DNA of 64,000 nt from Panagrolaimus kolymaensis (taxonomy: Eukaryota; Nematoda; Chromadorea; Rhabditida; Panagrolaimidae), in NCBI GenBank assembly GCA_028622995.1, contig JAJQJQ010000076.1:1-64000 (forward strand), read 5' to 3'. The notes under the pieces are model-generated. The model was not told where the DNA came from. It was given only the letters and a program-made list of their open reading frames with translations, and searched no databases. This document shows, piece by piece, positions 34,723 to 43,977 of the stretch. Within the stretch, counting starts at the first letter, position 1; each line of letters starts with the position of its first letter. The position numbers and the translations under genes were made by a program.

Positions 34723-35103
34723 TCTTTGGTAATAATTAATTATCATTCTTCCGAAACAGTCCTGATAAGCAAAGGCTAATAAAATGAGTAAATCATAGAA
34801 AAATCATCTCCTTTAAACCAAACACAACAAATGACCTAGTTTTACAAAAAGTTTGTGATTTTTTGTATTTTTGGGTTTGTCTTTCTGCATGTCAACTACG
34901 CCTGGCCTGAAAAGGTCCTTGAATGGGTGCAAAGTACTAAATTTGAACTTGCAAGGATAATTAGTAATTTTTTGAAAAAGAGCAATTTTTTTTATAAACT
35001 TACGATTGAAAGAAATGTGATATTTTATTTATCCATTATTTTCATTTTATATATTTCTCTTCGCTTTTCTGTTATTATTTGAATATTAAAAACATTGTAT
35101 TAG
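34723..35103. promoter_or_regulatory. Shared intergenic region of the divergent LRR gene pair
   Basis: Only 381 bp separate the two start codons, which point away from each other. Any promoters must overlap or lie close together, so common regulation is plausible. No TATA box or repeated motif stands out. Confidence 0.4.
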
Positions 35104-36370
35104 AATGCTGCTAAAAATATTAATTCTATTCGCATGCTTTTTTGCTTGCAATTCGTTGAATTGTGATCGAGTTTCTGGAAGTAAGTAAATTTATACATTT
35201 TTAAAACAAATTATCTTCTTTTTTAACACATAACTTTCAATATATTTTTCGTTTAGTCTAACACCGAGTGCGATTGTGAAGTTCATGAAGATGGAAGCTT
35301 CAAGTTTGAATGCCCACCAACTCTTTCTAAATCCCATTTCCTTGATGAACTTGATGGATTGCAAGAAGCTTTAACAGTCAAATATCCTCGCCATCCTCAA
35401 AAGTATATACCTGGTTGTAAATATTATGGTAATGATTTTGAAGATGTTGCTATGGACTGTACAGTTAAAGATCTCGATGAATTTTTAAATGCTTTAACTG
35501 GATATTTTATGAAGGATTTATTGATTGGATGTGTAAAAGAAGTTTCATTTATGGATATTTCATTTCCAAAAATGTGGGTCAATCATATTTCATTTTTTGG
35601 ATGTGGCTTTGAAAAAATTAACGATGATGTATTTTTGAATATTCGAGGACTACATTCTTTATATATAGAAGAACAGAAATTGAAGGATTTTGGTAAGTGT
35701 GGATTTCTTAAACAATATCCGAGATATTTTTGAATAAGCCGCTAATTGCAGGATTTGCTCTTATGCCACTCCGAGATCTTCGTAAACTTGATGCTAAATT
35801 TAGCAAATTTTTGCACATCAAAAAAGAAATGTTTCCCAGGAACTTAGTGCATTTAGATTTGAGGGAAAATTCAATTCAAAAAATAGAAGATGACGCTTTT
35901 GATGAACTTGATAAATTGGAATTTCTTCGACTTCCAATTACACATAGCAAATTGATACCAGATGGCCTTTTCAAAACCCCAATCAAAATATTAATTCTCA
36001 GCTGTGGTGAGCAAATTAGTTGTTTACTCGTAACTTAAATAACTCATTGAAAAACCCATTTTTAGATAATTATAAAATTGCATGCACCGAATGGTTTCTC
36101 GATTACTTGCTTGTTAATGGCGTAAAATTTTTTTTCGAAGAACTTTCTGCAGATGGTCCATTAACTTGTTCATCATCAGCATTATTTCCAGGTCAAAGAG
36201 TAGGCGATGTACTTAAAAAGTTATCAACAGAAGCTATTCAAAAATGTTATGGTAATCCACCAACCATAGGAAAATGTTCCAAGAATTTATTAGATAATTT
36301 GAAAGAACAACAATATCAACAAAGATATGCGATCATGGGAATGCCTATTATCGAAGACAAAGAACTTTAA
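35104..36370 (+). CDS. Secreted leucine-rich-repeat protein (right member of a divergent pair)
   Basis: Exons 35257-35692, 35752-36006 and 36066-36370 join in frame. The signal-peptide exon, from 35104 (MLLKILILFACFFACNSLNC), connects only if the unusual donor CGA/GTTTCT at 35169 is used; the better-looking GTAAGT at 35181 would bring an immediate stop. The mature protein has ECDCEVHEDGSFKFECPP, then LRR-like segments (LVHLDLRENSIQKIEDDAF, LEFLRLPITHSKLIPDGLF) and the cap CTEWFLDYLLVNGVKFFFEE. That cap matches the neighbour's NSGFDNFLNYLLTNGVHYTK, so the two genes are diverged paralogues. It is about 353 aa. Confidence 0.7.
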
Positions 36371-36485
36371 ATTAACGGGAGTTGGAAAAAAATTTGTGCG
36401 GGTTTTGCCTATTTATTGTTTTTTGACATGATTATGAATAAACATATGTAAAAATAAAAAGTGCAATTACAATTAATTTCTTAAA

Positions 36486-37322
36486 TTATAATGCAGAAAT
36501 AAAAGCTTCATCTTCAGCCAATCCAAGTCTTCGAGAAAGCTCCTTCTCAGCTTGTTGATATTGATATGGTTTAAGTTTGGGTAAATTATGAGGTTCATCA
36601 ACATCTGAAAATAAACATAACTTTTTTATTAGAAAAACAATTGCTTTGCTTACCTTCATTATTTATAAAATCTTGTTCCGCTTTTATTTGTTCCAGTAAA
36701 GCATTTCTTTTTTCAAAAGCTGTAGCTCTTTTTTTTCTTGCATCATTAAAATTATTATACTAAAAATTTCATTTTTTTTTAATTCACTTTTGTTCGAATT
36801 AAATTTACTTCATTTTTCCAAAGTTTTAAATCAAATTTTACGGGCACTGGCCTCTTATTTACAGTCTTGGAAATTTTATTAATAAGTTCAATACTTTTCT
36901 TTGCCGTCACTATGTTTTGAACTCTTCGATGACATCGTTGGCGGAATAATTGTTTTCTGTACTTAAAAATAGAAAAAAAAAATATTTTTCATTAAAAAAT
37001 TTTTTTACCGCATTTTGGATTTTAATTGCCGCTTCATTCTGTAATTTTTTAACCGCTTCCTCTGCTGGATTTACATTAATTGTTTCTTTGAAAGCCTCTG
37101 TTTTTAATGGAACTTTTTGAAATGAAAATGAAGGCGAGTTTTCAATTAATCGGTATAAATTCATTTCTTTTTCGTTTAATAAATGAAGCTTTTCAAGCTC
37201 TTGAATAAGTTTATCATTTCTGGCAATAATAGCAGTGAGTTCTGTTTTTGTACTAAAAAAATATTTAAAATCTAAGAAAGAAACAAAAATAATAAAACAA
37301 AAATTACTTACTTAACAATCAT
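36486..37322 (-). CDS. IQ-motif coiled-coil protein
   Basis: Five exons (37312-37322, 37009-37252, 36809-36961, 36654-36759, 36486-36604) join to 210 aa. The first exon is only 11 nt (ATGATTGTTAA). Residues 10-45 are a predicted coiled coil (KLIQELEKLHLLNEKEMNLY). An IQ motif spans the second intron: AAIKIQNA is followed by YRKQLFRQRCHRRV, that is IQxxxRKxxxR. Basic helices (ARKKRATAFEKRNALLEQIK) and a conserved-looking tail follow. IQ motifs bind calmodulin or myosin light chains. Small proteins of this layout are often ciliary or flagellar; that is a guess. Confidence 0.75.
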
Positions 37323-37465
37323 TTTTAGTTTTAAGAAAAATAAAAGATTGCTCGGCAAATAAAGTATTGGCCAAAATAAAAAATTTGTTGTTGCCAAGTT
37401 GTTGCCATAGCAACTGTGAGCATAGAAAAAAATTCAGATCTTATTTTGCTCAAAATTTTTCGATG

Positions 37466-37470
37466 GATAT
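37466..37470. repeat. Target-site duplication of the LTR element, left copy (GATAT)
   Basis: GATAT directly precedes TGTTGTGTATCC and recurs at 43825-43829 after the final ACAACA. Five-bp duplications are usual for LTR retrotransposons. Confidence 0.85.
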
Positions 37471-37645
37471 TGTTGTGTATCCGAGATACAGACAAATTCA
37501 CAATAGAGAGAATAAATCTTTAGACAGCAGAGTTGCTTATTTATTCAAGAAAGTTTACAAGACAAACAATCAAAAGTTAACAAGTGAATGAAAGACATCC
37601 AAAATGAAGGTTGACATTCATGCATTGGCTAGGTGTCATCCAATA

Positions 37646-38099
37646 CAACCCTGTAAGCCAACCGTCATTTTCGACGGTTACCACCGTCTTTTGACGGTTT
37701 TGACCGTCAATTTTTTTTTTCCAAAAACTCAAGATTATTGATAAATAAGCTATGGAGATTATTGCTGCTCTATTTTTTATAGTTGAAACCTATTTCAGAG
37801 CCTGACGGTCTCCACCGTCAACTGACGGTCGCCACCGTCAAGAGACGGTTGAAACCGACGATGCGCATTTTAGTTATGAATTTTTTTTTAAGGTTTCAAA
37901 ATGATTTTTAACATTGAAAAAATATTATAAAAGCTAATTTCAAGCAATGATTAACGAGTTTTTTCCAATTCAATTCATTATTAATATCAAAAATGCACAA
38001 AAAATGTGAAATACATGTAAATTTTTTTTCTGTTTTTGTTTATTATTTTATTTTTATTTTTTTAATGCAAGATTATTTTGAACATATAAAAATGAAATA
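37646..38099 (+). repeat. hAT left terminal inverted repeat with ACCGTC/GACGGT subrepeats
   Basis: Clusters of ACCGTC and GACGGT lie at about 37668-37710 and 37803-37856. They are mirrored in the right repeat at about 41450-41497 and 41592-41640. Such subterminal hexamers are commonly where hAT transposases bind; that is family knowledge applied by inference. Confidence 0.85.
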
Positions 38100-38539
38100 T
38101 AAACGACCGAAAAATTACGCCACTTTCCTTATGCCACATGTTTACTTCTATATAAATATCATCAAAATGTCGAAGGATCTTTAAAAGGTTTTTTTTTCTT
38201 TTAAAAAGTTTTCAAGGAAAATAATAAATAAGACGAAAAACAAAAATGTTTATCCACATCCTTTTTTTGTGCAAAAGAAAAGTCGCCGACAAAATAAAAC
38301 ACCAAATATTTTTCGATATTTTTCTTTCTAGAATGAAAATCAACATAAGATAAAATTTCTTAAAAGTTGTAAACAACCTTCGAAAAGGGCATCGACATAT
38401 GACAGCATGACTTTTTATAAATTTTGTTCGAAATAGCATATAACGATTGTTTATAAAAGCCAAAAAAGCCATTTTTTGATTTTTTATATTTAGTAATTCT
38501 TGGTAAATGAATTTTGCTTTAAAATTGTGGTAAACTAAA

Positions 38540-41043
38540 ATGAGCCTTACTCCTGGGAGCCGAAATAAAGTTTACGAAGGTAAACTTACATCGATCGATA
38601 GAAATGAAATTTTGCAAGCGCTTCGTAATGGAATCCTTGAACTCGGAGAAAAAATATATGCTGGATGTCAAAAAATTGTTTATAAGGAAACAAAGGAAGA
38701 AGCCGCGGTAACGTGTGTTAAATGCAAGTATATTTTTGCCGCAACTATTACCAGTCGTCAAACTTTATAGTAAGTCGCATACATTAAAAAGGGCTTGGTT
38801 CAATCGTTTTAGCGCCAACTTTTTTTAATACTTTTTTTTGAGTTCATTACTGTCTTATTGTTATTTATTTTTTTACGTTTTTTTTAAAAGGCTCTACATA
38901 TAAAAATTAGATTAAACTTTTTTATAATTTGGCATTTATTAATCTAAACTCATAAAATGAATATGTATTAAAAAAAAGTGGGTGAAAAATGAACTATAGC
39001 TTAAATTTTTATAACAAATTTTTTAAAGCTCGCATGAAAAAAATGTACACCAAAATCAAAATCAAGAAGATGTTGAACCGCCAGCTCATTTAAAGTTAAA
39101 ACTAACAGAGTTATTATCTTTTATGGTTGCAACTGACGTTGTCCCATTTTCCACAGTTGAACATAATGGGCTTAAAAACTTGATGGAAAGCATATATCGC
39201 GAAGGGTAAACAATCCAATATTTTACTAAAATTTTAAATTTTTTTTTGCAGTTTTGATTATGGTATTTCTTGTGCACGTAACAAAGTGATCCCTGCTAAC
39301 GATCCATCAATTTTGGGCTTTATTCCTTCCAGGCAAACTGTTAAAAATTATTGCAAAGCTTTTGTCAAAACAATGGAACCCCAATTTTCAAAGCATATCC
39401 TTGATCATGTTAAAAAATTTGGAGCTGCATTGACGCTTGACTTCGGTACCAAAGGTTCTCAGTATTTTGTAGTTACAATCCATTTTACTACAGAAGATTG
39501 GTAAATATTCTTCTTTTATTCTTTAACATAAATTATTGATTTTTGAATTGTAGGCAAATTGAAAATTGGATTTTGGATTTTCATGAATTTTCTGCCGAAA
39601 CCACAGAAAGTCATGAAGTCTTGGATGACTTAACTCAGACTTTAGAAAAACATGGCATTACTTTGGAACTTTTAAAGAATAATATTGTAATTACGAGTGA
39701 TCAGGGAAGTAATATCGTAAGAGCATTGAATGAATACACTCGTTTGAATGATACTTGCCATTTGTTGAACTTACTCAGCAAAAGGGCCGTATGCCCATAT
39801 AAAAATAACTACTTGCCAGCAGAATTTCAATTAGATGTTACTACTCGTGAAAGATTAACATTAATTGAAAAAAAATTGGATATGTCAATGAAAATAATCA
39901 AGGGAGTGAAGTAAGCCATCATAAAAGCTATTTAATATTTATTTATTTTTGTTATTTTAGCTCTCGACCTTGGTTAAAAAACAAAATATCAAAAGCTGGT
40001 GGCTCTTTATTCAAATTCACTGAAACCCGCTGGTTGTCCCGTTTCCGCTCAATAGAAAGCTTAACCAAATTAAATCAACAACAAATGGATTTAATTAATA
40101 CTAAACTTTATAGCTATTCTGCTAATGGTCGATATGTTTATCGAGAAGCACTTCAAGAATATCGTTCAACCTTGCCTCTTTTAAAATCATATACAGAATT
40201 GTTAGAACCGATTAAAGACGCAGTTACTCTTTTCCAAGTATGTCTTTTACTTACTTCCCTATGTTCATTCTGAATTTTTCATATAACTAAAATTTTAGTC
40301 TGAAACTTCTCCAACAATAAACAAAGTCTATATTGAATATTATCGTTTAAGACAATTTTTTGTCGACCAAATTGAAGATGATAATGCTGATCGAAAAGCG
40401 ATGGCCCAAGCTGCTTTGAAAGTCGTTGATTATCAATTAACATTATTTGCAAAATCTGACTACTATATTTTGGGTTTGCTGCTCGATCCACTAAACAAAG
40501 ATAAGATTCTTGAAATTCCACAAATTTCTATCCCTTCGGTAAACTATATTATAATAAATTTTGATAGGAATAATAAATGTTTTACAGGCCATAGAAACTT
40601 TAAAGAAATGGGTTCATAAAGTTAGCAATGATGAATCGGTAGAAGATCCATATGCAGCGGCTCCTCCTTCCCCTTTTACTCAGCATCGACAAACAATTGT
40701 AACTTATCCAACCGATGTTGAGGTTGAGAACTACCTTGACTTGAGATCAAACAGCATTGTTTACAATTATGCCGACGCAATTGAATTTTGGAAAGCAAAC
40801 GCTAAAGTATTTCCTCATATTGCTATCCTAGCTAGAAAAGTTCTGTGCATCACAAGCAGTGCCGCAAGCGAAAGGGTTTTTTCTTTATTGGGAAGGACCG
40901 CGACGAAGTTACGTGGATCTTTATCACCAGAAACTGTGAGTATGTTGATAAAGATGAAGAATATGGAAAAATTTAAAAAAAAGTATGCTCCTTTTTTGCC
41001 TGTTATAATTGAAGAAGAAGAACCTGAAGTTATGGACGTTTAA
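38540..41043 (+). CDS. hAT transposase (BED finger, RNase-H-like core, hATC domain)
   Basis: Seven exons (38540-38769, 39029-39205, 39252-39500, 39554-39910, 39961-40237, 40299-40538, 40588-41043) join to exactly 661 aa with no internal stop. Residues about 53-85 form a BED-type finger, CVKCKYIFAATITSRQTLYS then HEKNVH, spanning the first intron. The RNase-H-like core shows LTLDFGTKGS (first Asp), VITSDQGSNIVRAL (second Asp) and a later RWLSRFRSIESL. The C-terminal dimerisation (hATC) region reads FWKANAKVFPHIAILARKVL, then SSAASERVFSLLG (catalytic Glu) and RGSLSPETVSMLI. It would cut and join its own ends to 8-bp staggered sites in the nucleus. Very likely functional by sequence. Confidence 0.92.
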
Positions 41044-41202
41044 ACATTGTTATAATTATTTTCTAATGGTTTTTTAAGTTAAACTTTCTCCAAACTCTTA
41101 AATTTTTTAAATATTTCTCATACATACATATTTATAATAACAATTTTTTGTTTTTTAATGATGGTAAAACAATATTATAATCTAAAAATAATATATATTT
41201 GT

Positions 41203-41655
41203 ATTTCATTTTTATATGTTCAAAATAATCTTGCATTAAAAAAATAAAAATAAAATAATAAACAAAAACAGAAAAAAAATTTACATGTATTTCACATTTT
41301 TTGTGCATTTTTGATATTAATAATGAATTGAATTGGAAAAAACTCGTTAATCATTGCTTGAAATTAGCTTTTATAATATTTTTTCAATGTTAAAAATCAT
41401 TTTGAAACCTTAAAAAAAAATTCATAACTAAAATGCGCATCGTCGGTTTCAACCGTCTCTTGACGGTGGCGACCGTCAGTTGACGGTGGAGACCGTCAGG
41501 CTCTGAAATAGGTTTCAACTATAAAAAATAGAGCAGCAATAATCTCCATAGCTTATTTATCAATAATCTTGAGTTTTTGGAAAAAAAAAATTGACGGTCA
41601 AAACCGTCAAAAGACGGTGGTAACCGTCGAAAATGACGGTTGGCTTACAGGGTTG
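41203..41655 (-). repeat. hAT right terminal inverted repeat
   Basis: Reverse complement of 37646-38099, matching through GAACATATAAAAATGAAAT at the inner edge and TACAGGGTTG at the outer end. Confidence 0.88.
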
Positions 41656-41663
41656 ATCCAATA
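41656..41663. repeat. hAT target-site duplication, right copy (ATCCAATA)
   Basis: Exact copy of 37638-37645. The uninterrupted site is visible in the other LTR at about 43748-43755. Confidence 0.9.
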
Positions 41664-41732
41664 GCACTGAATGTCACTGCATGGCAGTCTGTTGTGCAAT
41701 GGCGCATATTTGAATAGTGCGCGTACACAACA

Positions 41733-41741
41733 TCCCTCCTC
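41733..41741 (-). other. Polypurine tract of the LTR element
   Basis: On the minus strand, GAGGAGGGA directly precedes the 3' LTR start (TGTTG), the standard position of the plus-strand DNA primer in reverse transcription. Confidence 0.75.
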
Positions 41742-43529
41742 ACTTATAAGAAAGCTTAATACAAAGCAACTAACATAGGCTAGAGAGGCTAATGGTAGGC
41801 ATTGCAGCGGAAGAACATAGATTGATGACGAGCCATAGGAGCAGAGCTTCTTATTTGACAGACGAGTACGTAGAGGATCACGAGCCAAGATTCCAGGAGC
41901 AGTTGTCGAACTTCCACGAGCTTGAGTTGAGCTTCCATTGACATCAGGAGGTTTACCAAAGCAAGGAACATAGGATGGACCAGCATTTGAACTGTGGTGG
42001 AACGAAACAACGGCATCAAAAATACGCCTACAACCCATACCTTTAAGCGCAAGGTGCGGTTGTGAGTAGCAGCCAACGTTCCTTTCCCCTCCCAAAAGTT
42101 GAGATTCTTGCAGACGATCTTCTTCCCAATTTGACATTGGCATCCAGGACTCATCTTGAGCATAGGAGCATCGCTCACCATTAGCATATACAGTAGTGGA
42201 ACATTCATATTCATCATTGGCACTTTCATGTGCAGAATTTTCACTTCCATGTGCAGCATCGGCACGAGCATGTGCAACACAGGCACTTCCATGTGCATCA
42301 CAGGCACTTCCATGCGCATCACAGGCACTTCCATGTGCAACTCCGGCACTTCCATGTGCAACTCCGGCACTTCCATGTGCATCACAGGCACTTCCATGCG
42401 CATCACAGGCACTTCCATGTGCAACTCCGGCACTTCCATGTGCAACTCCGGCACTTCCATGTGCAACTCCGGCACGAGCATGAGTTGAAGTATCATTCAG
42501 ATCATCAGAGCTCATCATTAACAAAACATCAAGATCAATCCGATCAAGAGCAGAGGCGTCACAGCTAAGAGTTGAGGTATCATTCCTATCAGCAAAACTC
42601 AGAGGGACCATAGCGTCATGAACATCGTTCAGACCAAAAGAAGAAGCGTCACAGCTATAAGTTATGGCATCATTCAGATAAGCATAAATCATTGGGACCA
42701 AGGCATCAGAGACATCGTTCTGATCAAGAGCAGCGGAATTAAACATAATTCCCATATCATCACCAGCAGTGAAGGTTGCGACATCGGCAACAGCATGAGT
42801 ACCAGGCATAGAGAATTCCAACGGCTTGAAATGACATCCATGAGTAGCACCAGAGAGAACATTGCTTTTCAAGCAAAAAGCATAAACGTTGATTTCTTCC
42901 ATAAGAGACTTTGACGACCATAGGCTTTTGACGGCATTTGCGGTGATTGATGTTGAAGAAGATCTTGTCCAAGATGTCGATAAATGCGACCAGTAACACC
43001 AGTGATTACCGCTTCCATCATTTCCCCTCCCATCCGAACAAAAAGCAGTAGGCATAGGATGAACTTGAGATCGTTGAGTTGATAGTTTGTAGCACAAGGA
43101 GTTTTGCATAGAAAGTCCATTAGCACGAGATAGTTGAGCATGAGCAAAGGCTTGATTCTTGAGAGCAAAACGAGCATCTTGATGTAAAGCAACAGTACGA
43201 GTAGCAGTAACATCGGCAACGGCAGTAGTTGCAGTAGGTTCCATTGGTTGATCATGAGATATCGAACATATTCCAGATTTCAGAAAGTTGAAATTTACCA
43301 TAGGCACTTGACCAAAGGCATTTGTTGAAGGTGGAATGTGACATACCAAGTAATCAGCACGACCAGAGGAAATGAGCATCGAAGAGCGGTTCAACCAAGA
43401 GCAATCCATCGGCAGGAGCATCTTTGCAGCATTCGAAGAGTACACGGGCAGAAGCAGCGGCATGAGGTTTTTGAGATGACCAAGAGCACGAGCAGCGGCA
43501 CCGGAGAGATAGTTGAATTGTTGAGCCAT
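41733..43529 (-). CDS. Single long ORF of the LTR element, no known domain
   Basis: An ATG at 43529, 24 nt inside the primer-binding site, opens a frame that runs without a stop through the whole internal region (about 599 codons) and on into the interrupted LTR. It begins MAQQFNYLSGAAARALGHLK and is rich in Ala, Ser, Asp, His and Cys. Its middle is a run of seven-residue repeats of the type HGSAGVA/HGSACDA, encoded by a 21-bp tandem repeat. I see no zinc knuckle, protease, polymerase or integrase motif. The base composition is clearly richer in GC than the host genes. It may be a divergent Gag-like or accessory protein, or a frame kept open by its repeat. Confidence 0.5.
42242..42485. repeat. 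21-bp tandem repeat (11 full units) inside the LTR-element ORF
   Basis: The unit is CACTTCCATGTGCAACTCCGG with variants ending ATCACAGG or containing CATGCGC. Units alternate in a higher-order pattern (two ATCACAGG units, then two AACTCCGG units), giving an 84-bp super-repeat. Because 21 is a multiple of three, several reading frames on both strands stay open through it. Confidence 0.92.
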
Positions 43530-43553
43530 AGTGGAACAACGAAAGCAGGAGCA

Positions 43554-43573
43554 GGTTTGAATCCTCGTCACCA
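43554..43573 (-). other. tRNA-type primer-binding site of the LTR element
   Basis: Read on the plus strand this 20-mer looks like a tRNA 3' end: a T-arm half (GGTTTGAATCC), acceptor bases and a terminal CCA. Its complement begins TGG seven bases inside the right LTR, the standard place for minus-strand DNA priming. This fixes the coding orientation as minus. Confidence 0.85.
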
Positions 43574-43580
43574 CTAAATT

Positions 43581-43824
43581 TGTTGTGTATCCGAGATACA
43601 GACAAATTCACAATAGAGAGAATAAATCTTTAGACAGCAGAGTTGCTTATTTATTCAAGAAAGTTTACAAGACAAACAATCAAAAGTTAACAAGTGAATG
43701 AAAGACATCCAAAATGAAGGTTGACATTCATGCATTGGCTAGGTGTCATCCAATAGCACTGAATGTCACTGCATGGCAGTCTGTTGTGCAATGGCGCATA
43801 TTTGAATAGTGCGCGAACACAACA
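43581..43824 (-). repeat. Intact 5' LTR (244 bp)
   Basis: TGTTG...CAACA ends. On the coding strand it contains an AATAAA (TTGAATAAATAAGC) suited to polyadenylation. It also preserves the empty hAT target site. Confidence 0.88.
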
Positions 43825-43829
43825 GATAT
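43825..43829. repeat. Target-site duplication of the LTR element, right copy (GATAT)
   Basis: Exact copy of 37466-37470. Confidence 0.85.
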
Positions 43830-43977
43830 TCCTTCTACAAAAAAAGTGTGACAAAAAAAAGCAAAAACATTAGAAACATATTTTTTTCCCTCGCGATAAT
43901 TATAATTTTAACTTCTTTTGCTATCTTTCTCGATGTTAGGCTTTCAAAATAAATTTAAGAAGAAAAATCAATCATCT

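Larger units (their letters stand above)
37646..41655 (+). mobile_element. hAT transposon, apparently intact, 4,010 bp
   Basis: The ends are CAACCCTGTAAGCCAACC and its exact reverse complement. ATCCAATA (8 bp) flanks both sides (37638-37645 and 41656-41663). Inverted repeats run about 453 bp (37646-38099 with 41203-41655) with almost no mismatch and hold arrays of GACGGT/ACCGTC. The interior encodes a complete seven-exon transposase. Everything needed for autonomous movement appears present. The empty target site is preserved in the other LTR, which proves the insertion order. Confidence 0.93.
37471..41732 (-). repeat. 3' LTR, interrupted by the hAT insertion
   Basis: 37471-37645 and 41664-41732 together give the same 244 bp as the intact LTR at 43581-43824. 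The 8-bp ATCCAATA at 37638-37645 is the part duplicated by the hAT. Confidence 0.88.
37471..43824 (-). mobile_element. LTR retrotransposon, non-autonomous, minus strand, carrying a nested hAT
   Basis: The two LTRs are TGTTG...CAACA repeats of 244 bp: 43581-43824 (5' LTR on the coding strand) and 37471-37645 plus 41664-41732 (3' LTR, split by the hAT). They differ at one visible position (A/T near 43816 and 41723). A 5-bp GATAT duplication flanks the element. The orientation is set by a primer-binding site next to the right LTR and a GAGGAGGGA polypurine tract next to the left LTR, both reading on the minus strand. The internal region is only about 1.85 kb. It encodes no gag CCHC box, protease, reverse transcriptase or integrase that I can see, so it must move with enzymes supplied by another element. 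Confidence 0.88.

Noticed and set aside
37646..41655. CRISPR-like appearance of the repeated ACCGTC/GACGGT units
   Set aside because: The units are short, inverted and at the tips of a hAT transposon in a eukaryotic genome; they are subterminal transposon repeats.
42156..42568. Three overlapping plus-strand frames of 95-112 codons
   Set aside because: They are open only because the 21-bp repeat is a multiple of three. The LTR element's primer site and polypurine tract put its coding strand on minus.
43554..43573. A tRNA 3' end with CCA on the plus strand
   Set aside because: Only the last 20 bases of a tRNA are present, and they lie exactly where the primer-binding site of the minus-strand LTR element should be. 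There is no D arm, anticodon arm or 5' half.
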